64,000 nucleotides of DNA from Streptomyces sp. NBC_00358 (GCF_036099295.1 NZ_CP107976.1:8246001-8310000); one strand, 5' to 3'; counted from the first letter of the stretch, positions 44,432 through 54,088 are shown. The notes: generated by a model from the sequence alone, not told the origin. A program made the numbers and translations.

Positions 44432-44549
44432 TACGCGGAGGGTCGGCACATCTCGCGGAACGGGCGGCCACGTCATCGGCATTCCCAATTTCTGAAACAC
44501 GTTCTACGGTGTGCGCCGTCAGGTCTGGCCCGGGGAGGCAGGAGGCGCC

Positions 44550-45740
44550 GTGCATCTCGAATACACGCCGGAGCAGCAGCGGTTGCGGACCGAACTGCGG
44601 CTCTACTTCGCCGAGTTGGTGCCGGACAACGCCTACGCGCGATATGGCGATCCGGCGGCGCAGAAGCGCTTCTACCGCGAGACGATCCGCCGGCTCGGCA
44701 CGGACGGCTGGCTCGGGGTCGGCTGGCCCAAGGAGTACGGCGGGCGGGGCCTGAGCCCGATGGAGCAGTTCATCTTCTTCGACGAGGCGGCCCAGGCCGG
44801 GGTGCCGCTCCCGTTGATGGCGCTCAACACCGTGGGACCGACGATCATGCAGTTCGGTACCGAGGAGCAGAAGGCGTACTTCCTGCCGAAAGTCCTCTCC
44901 GGTGAGCTCGACTTCGCGATCGGCTACAGCGAACCCGACGCCGGGACGGACCTCGCCGCGCTCAGGACCAGAGCCGTACGGGAAGGCGACGAGGAGAGCG
45001 GCCACTACACGGTCGACGGCCAGAAGATCTGGACGACCAACGGCGACACGGCCGACTGGGTGTGGCTCGCCGTCCGCACCGATCCGGACGCCCCGCCCCA
45101 CAAGGGCATCACCATGCTCCTCGTACCGACCTCCGACCCCGGCTACTCGTGCACCATCATCAACACACTCGCCTCGCACGACACCACCGCGAGCTACTAC
45201 GAGAACATCCGCGTCCCCGCCACGCGTCGGGTCGGCGAGGAGAACAAGGGCTGGCGGCTGATCACCAACCAGCTCAACCACGAGCGCGTCACCCTCGCGG
45301 CGCACGGCACGATGGCCATCCGCGCCCTGCACGACGTCCAGCGCTGGTCGATGGAGACCAAACTGGGCGACGGCCGCCGCGTCGTCGACCTCCCCTGGGT
45401 GCGCCGGCTGCTCGCCCGGACGCACACCAGGCTGGACGCCATGAAACTCCTCAACTGGCGGATGGTGAACGCGGTCCAGGACGGCACGCTCACCCCGCAG
45501 GACGCCTCCGCCGTCAAGGTGTACGGCTCCGAGGCGCGCCGGGACGCGTACGCCTGGCTGATGGAGATCGTCGCGGCCCCCGGTGTCCTCAAGGAGGGCT
45601 CCGCCGGTGCCGTCCTGCACGGCGAACTCGAACGCGGCTACCGATCGGCCGTGATCTTCACCTTCGGCGGCGGCAACAACGAGATCCAGCGGGAGATCAT
45701 CTCGTGGATCGGACTGGGGATGCCCCGGGTGCGGCGCTGA
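44550..45740 (+). CDS. Acyl-CoA dehydrogenase
   Basis: A 396-residue acyl-CoA dehydrogenase of the long-chain/steroid-type branch: WPKEYGGRGLSPMEQ, IGYSEPDAGTDLAAL, GQKIWTTNGDTADW, C-terminal FTFGGGNNEIQREIISWIGLG. The usual C-terminal catalytic Glu (FEGTxxIQ) position is Gly here (FGGGNNEI), as in many actinobacterial FadE forms whose base is elsewhere. The GTG at 44550 has GGAGG five bases before it. Confidence 0.9.
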   Translation: MHLEYTPEQQRLRTELRLYFAELVPDNAYARYGDPAAQKRFYRETIRRLGTDGWLGVGWPKEYGGRGLSPMEQFIFFDEAAQAGVPLPLMALNTVGPTIMQFGTEEQKAYFLPKVLSGELDFAIGYSEPDAGTDLAALRTRAVREGDEESGHYTVDGQKIWTTNGDTADWVWLAVRTDPDAPPHKGITMLLVPTSDPGYSCTIINTLASHDTTASYYENIRVPATRRVGEENKGWRLITNQLNHERVTLAAHGTMAIRALHDVQRWSMETKLGDGRRVVDLPWVRRLLARTHTRLDAMKLLNWRMVNAVQDGTLTPQDASAVKVYGSEARRDAYAWLMEIVAAPGVLKEGSAGAVLHGELERGYRSAVIFTFGGGNNEIQREIISWIGLGMPRVRR

Positions 45741-45741
45741 C

Positions 45742-46002
45742 GCGCTGTGCCGTACTCGCCGTAGCCGGCGTTGTTGACGAGGACGCCCCACCGAGCCGTG
45801 CTCGGCCTCCACAGCCTGCTTCATGGACGTCTCGTCGGTCACGTCCAGGGCAGGATGCGGGCTCCCGCATCAGCCAGGTCGGTCAGAGTCTCGGAACGGC
45901 GGGCGGTGGCGTAGACGGTCAGCTCCGGGTGGCGCGCCAGTCGGAGGGCGGTGGGGCGGCCGATGCCCGAGGAGGTTCCGGTGATCAGACGGAGGTGGTC
46001 AT
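45742..46002 (-). pseudogene. Short-chain dehydrogenase remnant
   Basis: Leftward translation in shifting frames gives the start of a classical SDR: LITGTSSGIGRPTALRLARH, YATARRSETLTDLADAGARI, then DVTDETSMKQAV and LVNNAGYGEYG. An in-frame stop after the first few codons and at least two frameshifts separate these pieces. The sequence ends at NNAG, so the catalytic YxxxK part is absent. Confidence 0.75.
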
Positions 46003-46465
46003 GACGGTTCCTTCAGGGGCGTGGGGTGTCTCGGCGCGGTCATCATTCGGGTTGCTCGCCCGCGTGGTCCAGGCCGGCGACGAGCAGTGGGACTCCGTGG
46101 CGCAGGCGTCGTACCGGAGCGTCGGTGTCGGTGAGGTCGGCCTCCAGACCTCGGGTGAAGGCCAGGAAAGGGCAGCGGAACAGTCCTGTTCCGTGCGGTC
46201 GGGCGGTGGGGTTCACCGCCCCGTGGCGGCCCGTTCGGTTCCGACACCCGAGTGAGGGTGGGTCCGGCTGGAACGAGACCGGGCCCGGATCCGGTTGCAG
46301 CTTCGCGGCGACGATTGTGGCCGGGACCGGCCGTTCCGATTGCCGACGTCCGAAGCGAAGGTGGTGACCTGCCGGCAGCGCCACCGTCGGGACGGGTCGT
46401 GCGTTCAGCCGGTGTCGACGGCATCTGGGTCGTCGCACCGCTGGTGGCTCTCACTGCGGTGTCCG
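46003..46465. other. Intergenic region, probable gene debris
   Basis: About 460 bp. A leftward frame ending near 46043 (GLEADLTDTDAP...LLVAGLDHAG) vaguely resembles a TetR C-terminus, which would fit a lost regulator of the broken SDR, but this is too weak to annotate. Confidence 0.35.
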
Positions 46466-46499
46466 AGCCGAGAGGCACCCCGATGGGTGCCTCTCGGCT
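46466..46499. terminator. Intrinsic terminator hairpin downstream of the pullulanase gene
   Basis: A perfect 15-bp stem (AGCCGAGAGGCACCC / GGGTGCCTCTCGGCT) with a 4-base loop CGAT lies 38 bp after the pullulanase stop. There is no U-tract. Confidence 0.8.
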
Positions 46500-46536
46500 G
46501 TCGGTCCGACCGTACGGTTCGAGACCCGCGATGTTG

Positions 46537-49095
46537 TCAGTTCTTCTTGAAGACCGTCACCGCCAGGCTCGCGCAGGCGTTGTCGCTCGCGGCGACGGCG
46601 CCGGTGGTGTCGAGCACCTTCGTCCAGGTCCCCGGCGGCAGCGTCACGTTGTAGGTGCTGCCGGTGGGGTTGTCGACGACGACGGTGTCGTAGGTCGTGG
46701 GCGCGGCGGGGTTCGAGCTGAAGCGGCCGATCACCACCGAGCCGTCGACGGTCGCGGACACCTGGTTGTGCACCGCGCCCCACGTGGTGAGGCGCAGGGC
46801 CGAGCCGGCCTTGCGGAGCGCGATGGCGTCCTTGTAGTAGCTGAAGATGTTGGCGTTGGCGGTCTTGTCGCCCCAGCGGATCGCGTTGACGGCGTCGGAG
46901 GCGGCGTAGGAGTTCATCGCGGTCGGGTAGTCGCCGCTCACGACCTTGGAGCGGAGGAACTCGTCGCCCTCGGCGATGACCGGGACGCCCTCGGAGGTGA
47001 GGACCATACCGACGGCGAACCGGTCGATGCGGCCGGCTGTTCCGGTGGCTCCGCCGGTCGCGCCGGAGTACGTGATCTTGTCGTAGAGGTTCAGGTTGTC
47101 GTGGATCGAGGCGTAGTTCATGGTCTGCTCGGGGTCCTCGGCGAAGGCCGGGGTCCACAGGTTGGAGACCGGGGCGGTGCTGTTGGCGTCCGTGGGTGAT
47201 CCGCGCATGCCGAAGGCGATGGCCGCGGCGTTGCCGGCGCCGCCCATGTAGCCCATGGTGTTCGTGTCCGTGCCGCCGCGGATCGCGTCGCGGTAGACGC
47301 CGTTGAAGGCGCCGAAGTGTGCGGGCGCGAGGGTGGGGAGGTTGCCGTAGCGGACCTTCTGCGGTTCCTGCGGGTCGCTCGCGCCGCCGTTCCAGGGCTC
47401 CCCGTACATCATCAGCGTGCGACCGGCGTAGGCGGTGTTGAGGTAGTTGGCCCAGGTGTTGACGTTGTTGGTGTAGTGGACGCCGACCAGGTCGAAGCGG
47501 AAGCCGTCGACGTTGTAGTCACGGACCCAGTGCTCCAGGGAGTCCTGGATCATGTGGCCGACCATCGGGTTGCCGTCGTCGATCGAGTTGCCAGTGCCGG
47601 ACAGGTCGGTCGACGTGTAGTACTTGCCGGTGATGTTGCCGAAGACGCTCTTGCTGAAGGTGTGGTTGTAGACGACGTCCATGACGACGCGGATGCCGTT
47701 CTTGTGGAACACGTTGACCATGTCCTTGAACTCGCGGATCCGGTCCTCCGGCGCCGTGAACTGCGAGAACTGCTCCTCGGGAACGTTGTAGTCCACCGGG
47801 TCGTAGCCCCAGTTGGGCACGGTGCTGCCGAAGTCGAACGAGGGCATGATCTGGACGGCGGTGACGCCCAGCTCCTTCAGGTGGTCGATGCCCGTCTTCG
47901 CGCCGTTGTTCGTCGTCCCGGTCTGCACCAGGCCGAGGAACTTGCCGCGCTTGGCCGCGTCGACGCCGGAGCTCGCGTCGATGGTGAAGTCGTGGACGCT
48001 CAGCTCGTAGACGACCGCGTCCTCACGGTTCGTCAGGGCCGGGCGCGCCGCCCAGCTGCCGCCGGTGGGCGTCACCGCGGCGGTGTCGACGACCACGCCC
48101 TGAGTGGTGCCGGGGGTGGTCATCTGGGCGTAGGGGTCGGGGACGGCCACACCGCCGACGTAGAACTGGTACGTCTGATCCTTCAGGTCCCCGCTCATGA
48201 CGGTCTGGTAGACGTTCGTGTAGCCGCTGAGGGTCGTAGGGCTGAGCGGGTGGCTGCTGCCGCCGACGCTGACGCTGACGTTGGAGCTGTCCGGCGACCA
48301 GAGCCGGAAGGTGGTGCCGGTCGGGGTGTACAGCGCGCCGAGGGTGTTCAGCGAGGACGTGCCGCCGCCGTTGCTCACGACGGTGATCCAGTGGGTCGCC
48401 GAGTTGTAGGAGAAGGTGGTGGTCGCCCCGGCCGAGGGCACGTCGAAGGCGATGTTGGCGCCGTTCGCCGCGCCGCCCGCGCCGTAGTTCACGGTCCAGG
48501 ACTGGCCCAGGGTCACCTTGGTGTTCCAGCTGCCGGCCGGGATCGCGGTGGTGCTGTAGGTGTAGACGCCGTCGCCGTCGGGGTCGGTCATCCGCGTCGT
48601 GGCGCAGGTGGCGGACCAGTCCGCGGTGCAGCCGAGCTCGGACTGGTAGTCACCGGCCGCCGTGACGGCGGGTCGGGCGGAGTCGTCGGTGACCAGGTGG
48701 GTGGTGGGGTCGTAGACGAAGTCGACGACCTCGCCGCCTGCGGGGACGGTCATCGAGATGTCTGAGCCGCCCGCCGTGCCGCCCGCGCCGTAGTTCTCGG
48801 TCCAGCTGTCGTTGATCGCGATCTTGTAGCTGTAGCTGCCGCCCGGGACGTTGAACGAGGCGGTCCAGGTGCCGTCCGCATGTGGGGACATCTGGGCCTG
48901 CGGGCAGTCCGGCTGCCAGTCGGCGGAGCAGCCGATCTCGCTGTCGAAGGTTCCGGCCAGGGTGACCGCGCTCGGCGCGGCGGCGCTGGCGGGGAAGGAG
49001 GAGAGGGAGACGGTGCCGGCGCTCAGCAGGACGGCGGACACGCCGAGGACGGCGGCTCTGCGCGTTCCGGCGCGGGGGTGTGGTCTGCGGCTCAT
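46537..49095 (-). CDS. Secreted type I pullulanase
   Basis: An 852-residue secreted debranching enzyme cutting alpha-1,6 bonds of pullulan and starch. Signal peptide at residues 1-38. Two tandem accessory beta domains with the repeat GCSADWQPDCP / GCTADWSATCA and SWTENYGAGG / SWTVNYGAGG. A CBM48-like module (GTTFRLWSPDSSNVSVSV). GH13 catalytic domain: NWGYDPVDYNVPE, DVVYNHTF, nucleophile in GFRFDLVG, acid/base in MMYGEPWNG, SIHDNLNLYDK. C-terminal beta domain. GGAGG lies before the start. It lies beside an alpha-amylase pseudogene, forming a former starch locus. Confidence 0.93.
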   Translation of the reverse strand: MSRRPHPRAGTRRAAVLGVSAVLLSAGTVSLSSFPASAAAPSAVTLAGTFDSEIGCSADWQPDCPQAQMSPHADGTWTASFNVPGGSYSYKIAINDSWTENYGAGGTAGGSDISMTVPAGGEVVDFVYDPTTHLVTDDSARPAVTAAGDYQSELGCTADWSATCATTRMTDPDGDGVYTYSTTAIPAGSWNTKVTLGQSWTVNYGAGGAANGANIAFDVPSAGATTTFSYNSATHWITVVSNGGGTSSLNTLGALYTPTGTTFRLWSPDSSNVSVSVGGSSHPLSPTTLSGYTNVYQTVMSGDLKDQTYQFYVGGVAVPDPYAQMTTPGTTQGVVVDTAAVTPTGGSWAARPALTNREDAVVYELSVHDFTIDASSGVDAAKRGKFLGLVQTGTTNNGAKTGIDHLKELGVTAVQIMPSFDFGSTVPNWGYDPVDYNVPEEQFSQFTAPEDRIREFKDMVNVFHKNGIRVVMDVVYNHTFSKSVFGNITGKYYTSTDLSGTGNSIDDGNPMVGHMIQDSLEHWVRDYNVDGFRFDLVGVHYTNNVNTWANYLNTAYAGRTLMMYGEPWNGGASDPQEPQKVRYGNLPTLAPAHFGAFNGVYRDAIRGGTDTNTMGYMGGAGNAAAIAFGMRGSPTDANSTAPVSNLWTPAFAEDPEQTMNYASIHDNLNLYDKITYSGATGGATGTAGRIDRFAVGMVLTSEGVPVIAEGDEFLRSKVVSGDYPTAMNSYAASDAVNAIRWGDKTANANIFSYYKDAIALRKAGSALRLTTWGAVHNQVSATVDGSVVIGRFSSNPAAPTTYDTVVVDNPTGSTYNVTLPPGTWTKVLDTTGAVAASDNACASLAVTVFKKN

Positions 49096-49263
49096 GAAGG
49101 GGAGTGCCTCCGGGCATGCCGAGGGTCGACAGGTACACGCAGCGGCCTGCTGTCCGTACCTACCGTCGTCGGGCGGGGTGGGGTGGAGTCGGAGCGCGGG
49201 GGTGGGGACGCGAGCGGCGGGGGAGCCGACGGGTCCCCGGGGACCTGGAGTGGCCGGCCGGTG

Positions 49264-49891
49264 TCAGCGCCAGGAGTCGTTGTGGGTGACGGCTCCGGAG
49301 GCGGGGGTGGTGCAGGAGCGGGTGGGGTCGCTCTGCCAGGTGATCGTTCCGTCCGGGTTCTTCTTGAGGTGCTAGGCGAAGCTCGAGTTGGACGGCAAGG
49401 TCAGCGCGGTCGACCAGGTTGGGTAGCCGGCGGCCGAGAGTGGGACCAGCGCGGCGGTGTTCCCGTTGCCCGGCGCCGCGATGGAGCGGACCACGTCCAC
49501 GTTCTGGCCGTAGTAGGTGTCGGGGTACTCGTCGAGGGCGACGGAGCCCTGCCCGTCTGGCCGCAACTGCCGCCCGTGCAAGGGCTGTTGACGTCGACGG
49601 CGAAGGCAACGGCGACCGCGTCCTCGGGCACGACGGCGACCGTTGCGTTGCCGTTCGCGTCGCCGGTCACGACCGGTCAGGTGCACGGACGCGACGGAGT
49701 TCCGGTTCCACCGGAACAGGTTGGCGAAGACGTCGTTGCCCTTGCCGGGCGGCGAGGCCACTGCGGGCGTGCTGCCGCCGACCAGGGCGAGCGGTGTGAC
49801 GGCAGCGAGGAGGGTGGTGGAGGCGGGGGTGGCCTGCGGTCTCCGGGATCCGGGATCTGGGAGCTGCGGGCGTGTGGAGGGTGAGATGCAT
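49264..49891 (-). pseudogene. Secreted alpha-amylase (GH13 with CBM20), catalytic domain deleted
   Basis: Leftward fragments match both ends of a streptomycete alpha-amylase: signal peptide and mature N-terminus (PLALVGGSTPAVASPPGKGN, DVFANLFRWNRNSVA), then directly the end of the amylase C domain (GNATVAVVPEDAVAVAF) and a CBM20 starch-binding module (YYGQNVDVVRSI, AAGYPTWSTALTLPSNSSF, stop, HLKKNPDGTITWQSD, SGAVTHNDSW). The whole catalytic barrel is missing. Frameshifts lie near the signal peptide and before CBM20, and a TAG interrupts CBM20. Confidence 0.8.
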
Positions 49892-50179
49892 GTGCGGCTC
49901 CGGGGGCAGGGCAGGGCAGTGCCGTGGGTGGGACCGTCCGCGGCGACGGTTGCCGCGACACCGGGACCCGACCCGGGAGCGCCGCACCGCGCGGGGAAGA
50001 GAGTGCCACCGCGCGGAGGAGTCGACAAGACTCATGGAAGAATTTGCTGCAAGTTTCTACAACCTATTTCAGCTCGCTGTCGCCGCACCGCACCCCGAGC
50101 TTCGAGGGGAAGCCTGGACATCCGCGTCCCGCACACACCCGGCACGCCGACCGATGCGCCTGATCTCCACGGGACGACG
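49892..50179. other. Upstream region of the amylase pseudogene
   Basis: About 290 bp. The stretch GAAGAATTTGCTGCAAGTTTC near 50037-50060 is AT-rich and includes TTGCTGCAAG, resembling MalR/AmlR-type starch operators (direct TTGCAA-like elements). It may be the relic of the amylase promoter. Confidence 0.35.
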
Positions 50180-50433
50180 TCAACGGAGCATGGCCCGGAC
50201 GAGGCCGTCGACAGCCGCATGGTTGTCGCCGTCGGCGTCGATCACCGGACGGGTGACCGTCTCGGCCCGCAGGATGTCGGCGTACGGCCGCCAGATGTCG
50301 GCCACCTGCTCGACGGCGTAAAGCACACGCGCATCCTGTGGGCCGCCGTGACCTCGCTCGGGACATCCCCCAGGCCGAGCCGGACGTCGTGGAGCCTGCG
50401 TGGGTGGATCTGAGCCCCCGGGACGAGAAGCAC
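50180..50433 (-). pseudogene. Frameshifted 3' fragment of an unidentified gene
   Basis: Two leftward frames join into one plausible protein end: HPRRLHDVRLGLGDVPSEV, then after a frameshift LYAVEQVADIWRPYADILRA and RPVIDADGDNHAAVDGLVRAML with a stop. Codon bias is genuine in both parts. It looks like the C-terminus of a soluble enzyme (possibly kinase-like), but the family was not recognised. Confidence 0.4.
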
Positions 50434-50784
50434 CCCCTGACCTGCGGTGTACCGAAGTGCCAGCTATCTCTCTGATTCCGGGCCTCGACATGCTGGAGCC
50501 AGTTGGCATCAGCGCAGGTCACGAACGTTGCCCAGTGCCAACTATCCGTCCTGGTCACAGCGCGTGCGACGAGGGGGTCCGTGGCGCCTGCGGCACGGCA
50601 CTGGTTTCCTCATTCGAGCGTTGGGCGAACGGCGGCGTGTCGACGGGCACAGGGGGCCGGCGGCGGAGACCCGGCCGGTTCGCTCCGGGCTGACGGCTGA
50701 TAGAAAGTTGCAGGTCGGACCGGAAAACTTCGGAGCGTCCGGTTGCCCGGTCGGTCCGGACCGTTCACCAAAGGATCGAGCATC
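50434..50784. other. Intergenic region
   Basis: About 350 bp before the flavin oxidase gene. AAGGA at 50771-50775 is its ribosome binding site. Nothing else was recognised. Confidence 0.4.
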
Positions 50785-51921
50785 GTGTCTTCTCGTCGAG
50801 TCGTCGTCATCGGTGGCGGGGTCATGGGTTCGTCCGCCGCGTGGCGGCTCGCCGCCCAGGGTGACCGCGTCACCCTGCTGGAGCGCTTCCCGCCCGGCCA
50901 CGACCGGGGCAGCTCGCACGGCACCTCGCGGATCTTCCGGCTGGCCTACACGGATCCCTTCTACGTCGGCCTCGCCGTGCGGTCGCTGCCGCTGTGGCGG
51001 CGGCTGGAGCAGGAGACGGGACGGCAGGTGCTCACCCTCACCGGAGCCGTCGACCACGGCCCGGCCGCCACGACCGAGGCACTGTACGAGGCGCTGACCG
51101 TCGCCGGACACCCTGCCGAGCGGCTGGCCCCGGAGGAGGTCGCCGAGCGCTGGCCGGGGCTGCGCGCCGACACCGGTGCGGTCTTCCACCCGGAGGCCGG
51201 ACGCCTGCACGCCGACGAGGCGGTCACCGCCTTCCAGCAGGCGGCGCGGGCGCACGGCGCGGAGGTCAGGCACGGCGTCCGGGTGACCGGGCTGTCGGTG
51301 CACGGCGACGCCGGGGTCCGGGTGGTCACGGACACGGAGGAGGAACTGCGCGCCGATGCGGTCGTGGTCGCGGTCGGCGGCTGGGCGCCCGGAATGCTGG
51401 GCGGCGGTACCGCTCCGCCGGTCGGCGGCGTGCCGGTGCTGCGTGTCACCCAGGAGCAGCCCGCGCACTTCCCCGCGGCGGACGCGCTCACCTGGCCCAG
51501 CTACATTCACCACCCGGGCGCCGCGCTGCCCGTGGACGGCCTCACCGCGGACGGGGTGTACGGACTCGGCAGCACCGACGGCGTCAAGGCGGGCTTCCAC
51601 GGCGTCGGCCCGGTCGTCGACCCCGACCGGCGCGACCGCACCCCGGACGCCGCGATCCTGCGAGAGCTGGCGGCGTACGCCGAGCGCTGGCTCCCCGGCG
51701 TGGACCACACCGCGCCCGAGGCCGTGACCTGCCTGTACACCACCACCCCCGACCATGACTTCGTCATCGACCGGCAGGGCCCGGTCACCGTGCTGGGAGG
51801 GTTCTCCGGGCACGGCTTCAAGTTCGCGTCGGTCATCGGCGAGCTGGCGGCCGCGCTGGTACGCGGAGAGCCCGGACCGAGCCGGTTCGCGCTCGGACGC
51901 CCACGTCCCACGCGTCACTGA
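50785..51921 (+). CDS. FAD-dependent N-methyl amino acid oxidase (SolA / monomeric sarcosine oxidase type)
   Basis: A 378-residue flavoprotein of the DAO family. Rossmann VVVIGGGVMGSSAAW at the N-terminus, RGSSHGTSRIFRLAYTD as in SolA/MSOX, the covalent-FAD Cys in VTCLYTTTPDHDFVID, and GFSGHGFKFASVIGE at the C-terminus. It would oxidatively demethylate sarcosine, N-methyltryptophan or a similar amine, giving formaldehyde and H2O2. The GTG at 50785 follows AAGGATCGAG. Confidence 0.92.
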   Translation: MSSRRVVVIGGGVMGSSAAWRLAAQGDRVTLLERFPPGHDRGSSHGTSRIFRLAYTDPFYVGLAVRSLPLWRRLEQETGRQVLTLTGAVDHGPAATTEALYEALTVAGHPAERLAPEEVAERWPGLRADTGAVFHPEAGRLHADEAVTAFQQAARAHGAEVRHGVRVTGLSVHGDAGVRVVTDTEEELRADAVVVAVGGWAPGMLGGGTAPPVGGVPVLRVTQEQPAHFPAADALTWPSYIHHPGAALPVDGLTADGVYGLGSTDGVKAGFHGVGPVVDPDRRDRTPDAAILRELAAYAERWLPGVDHTAPEAVTCLYTTTPDHDFVIDRQGPVTVLGGFSGHGFKFASVIGELAAALVRGEPGPSRFALGRPRPTRH

Positions 51922-52029
51922 GCCGTCCCCGAAGAAGGGGCACCCCCCCCACCAATTTTCACCGGCGTAGGGCCGGGCGACCCGGCCGCTTGTCCCGTCC
52001 CGCCGCGCCCGCGCACCGAGGATCCGCTC

Positions 52030-52200
52030 TCGCTCGACAACCCGGTGCGATCGGTGGTGGTGGTCCTGCCCGCGCCGTCGGGGCCGGGCAGGGCGCAGCC
52101 GCTCGCCGGTCCGTACGGTCGGCGGCACGTCGCTCAGGATCGCGCCGCCGTCGCGGACGGGCTCCACGTCCTGCGCGTGGAGTACCGGTGCCGTGGTCAC
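52030..52200 (-). pseudogene. ABC transporter ATP-binding gene fragment
   Basis: Starting from a GTG that overlaps the leuA stop codon, the leftward frame reads VLHAQDVEPVRDGGAILSDV, PPTVRTGERL. After a frameshift comes LPGPDGAGRTTTTD, a damaged Walker A (normally LGPNGAGKTTL). The match is to the first 50 residues of an ABC ATPase, after which the sequence is lost. Confidence 0.65.
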
Positions 52201-53996
52201 GAGGAGGCCTGTTCGCAGCGGTTGACGGCGGCCATGACCGCGTGGACCGACGCGGTCAGGACGGAGGTGTCCCAGCCCGCGCCCCAGCAGGTCACGCCGT
52301 TCACACGGCACTCGGCGTAGGCCACGGCGGGGCTGCCCGGCCCGGTGCCGGTGGAGTGCTCGGTGTAGCCGAGGATGTCGACGCTGACGCCCACGGTCCG
52401 CAGGGCGTCGGCGAGGGCGGACAACGGTCCGTTGCCGGTGCCGTGGCAGGAGTGCTCCTGCCCGCCGGTGCGCAGGGTGCAGGTGAACCGGTGCTCGCCG
52501 GGGGCGGGTTCCGTGGCGTTCCAGGAAGCAAGAGCGACCGGGCCGTCCAGAGCCGGGGCGATGTAGGTGGTGCGGAAGAGCTCCCACAGCTCCTTGTGGC
52601 TCAGCTCCTGGCCGGTGGAGTCGGTGACGTGCTGCACAGTGCGGGAGAAGTCCGGGCGCATCGACGGGGGCAGGTTCAGCCCCTGGTGGGTGTGCAGGAG
52701 GTGGGCGATGCCTCCCTTGCCGGACTGGGAGTTGATACGGATGACCTCCTCGTAGGTACGGCCGATGTCACCCGGGTCGATGGGCAGGTACGGCACCGCC
52801 CACGGCATCTCCTCGGCGGCGACGCCCTGTTCGGCGGCCTGCTCGGCGTGATGGGCCAGGCCCTTGGCGATGGCGTCCTGGTGGGTGCCGGAGAAGGCGG
52901 TGTGCACGAGGTCGCCGCCGTAGGGGTGGCGGGGGTGGACCGGCAGCCGGTTGCAGTGCTCCACCACCTCGCGCACCGCGTCGATGTCGGAGAAGTCGAC
53001 CATCGGGTTCACGCCCTGCGCGTACAGATTGAGGGCCAGCGTCACCAGGTCGACGTTCCCGGTGCGCTCGCCGTTGCCGAACAGGCAGCCCTCCACACGC
53101 TGCGCCCCCGCCAGCACGGCGAGTTCGGCGCAGGCGACGCCCGTGCCGCGGTCGTTGTGCGGGTGGACGGAGAGGATCACCGAGTCGCGGCGTGCCAGGT
53201 GGCGGTCCATGTACTCGATCTGGTCCGCGTACACGTTGGGCGTGGCGATCTCCACGGTCGCGGGCAGGTTGTGGACCACCGGCCGGTCGGGGCTCGCCTC
53301 CCACAACTCGGTCACGCTGTTGCAGACCTCCAGGACGAAATCCGGCTCCGTGAGGTTGAAGACCTCGGGGGAGAACTCGAACCGGATGTCGGCGCCCGGC
53401 CGCTGTCCGGCCTTGCGCATCAGGTGGCCGGCGGCGTCCAGGATCAGCCGGTGGACCTCGGCGCGGGAGCGGGCCAGGACGACGTTCCGCCAGGTGGGCG
53501 CGGTCGCGGTGTAGAGGTGTACGAGGGTGTGGGGGAGGCCTTCGACGGAGGCGACGGTCCGGTCGATCAGGTCTTCGCGGGCCGCGGTGAACACGGAGAT
53601 GGTCACGTCGTCGGGGACGGCGCCGCTGTCGGCCAGGTGCCGTACGAAGTCGAAGTCGGTCTGGCTGGCGGACGGGTAGCCGACCTCGATCTCCTTGAAG
53701 CCCATGGTGACCAGGAGGTCGAACATCCGGCGCTTGCGCTCGGTGTCCATCGGCTCGGCCAGTGCCTGGTTGCCGTCGCGCAGGTCGACCGGCACCCACA
53801 GCGGGGCCCGTTCGATCCGGCGCGAGGGCCAGGTGCGGTCCGTCAGGGGCAGAGCGACCCGCTGGTGCGCGGGCTGGTAGCGGTGGTGCGGCATCGCGCT
53901 CGACCGCTGGGGGTTCCAGCGCGGCGCGTCCGCCGGGACGTCACCGGCGGGAGTGCGCAGGGTGGGAAACGCCGTGCTCTGAGAGGGAGCTGCCAT
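52197..53996 (-). CDS. leuA: 2-isopropylmalate synthase
   Basis: A 599-residue long-form LeuA, which condenses acetyl-CoA with 2-ketoisovalerate in leucine synthesis. Catalytic TIM barrel: WVPVDLRDGNQAL (Arg-Asp), HPHNDRGTGVA (metal His), GNGERTGNVDLVT. The C-terminal regulatory LeuA dimer domain ends VMAAVNRCEQASS and binds leucine for feedback. The ATG at 53996 is preceded by AGAGG. A leucine-rich leader peptide and a stem-loop lie upstream, indicating attenuation. Divergent from a GntR/FCD regulator. Confidence 0.95.
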   Translation of the reverse strand: MAAPSQSTAFPTLRTPAGDVPADAPRWNPQRSSAMPHHRYQPAHQRVALPLTDRTWPSRRIERAPLWVPVDLRDGNQALAEPMDTERKRRMFDLLVTMGFKEIEVGYPSASQTDFDFVRHLADSGAVPDDVTISVFTAAREDLIDRTVASVEGLPHTLVHLYTATAPTWRNVVLARSRAEVHRLILDAAGHLMRKAGQRPGADIRFEFSPEVFNLTEPDFVLEVCNSVTELWEASPDRPVVHNLPATVEIATPNVYADQIEYMDRHLARRDSVILSVHPHNDRGTGVACAELAVLAGAQRVEGCLFGNGERTGNVDLVTLALNLYAQGVNPMVDFSDIDAVREVVEHCNRLPVHPRHPYGGDLVHTAFSGTHQDAIAKGLAHHAEQAAEQGVAAEEMPWAVPYLPIDPGDIGRTYEEVIRINSQSGKGGIAHLLHTHQGLNLPPSMRPDFSRTVQHVTDSTGQELSHKELWELFRTTYIAPALDGPVALASWNATEPAPGEHRFTCTLRTGGQEHSCHGTGNGPLSALADALRTVGVSVDILGYTEHSTGTGPGSPAVAYAECRVNGVTCWGAGWDTSVLTASVHAVMAAVNRCEQASS

Positions 53997-54050
53997 GGTG
54001 TGCTGAACCTCTTTCGGTCGGCCATCGTGTGACCGGCGCAGCCCCGTACC

Positions 54051-54088
54051 CCGCTGCGGGGTGCCGGTCGTGTCAGGCCCCGCAGCGG
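54051..54088 (-). promoter_or_regulatory. leuA leader stem-loop (attenuator candidate)
   Basis: CCGCTGCGGGG (54088-54078 on the leuA strand) pairs perfectly with CCCCGCAGCGG (54061-54051), an 11-bp stem with a 16-base loop. The first arm lies inside the leader-peptide coding sequence and the loop holds its stop codon. The second arm can alternatively fold on itself (CCCCG-CAG-CGGGG). This mutually exclusive layout is that of translation-coupled attenuators. Confidence 0.65.

Noticed and set aside
46043..46438. Possible TetR C-terminal fragment next to the SDR relic
   Set aside because: Resemblance is limited to about 25 residues and there is no helix-turn-helix. Recorded only as debris.
46505..46530. 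GGTTCGAGACCC, tRNA T-loop-like
   Set aside because: No acceptor stem, D-arm or anticodon arm can be built around it. It lies in the pullulanase terminator region.
52045..52320. A rightward frame beside the leuA 3' end
   Set aside because: Shadow frame. The other strand holds the LeuA C-terminus and an ABC ATPase relic.
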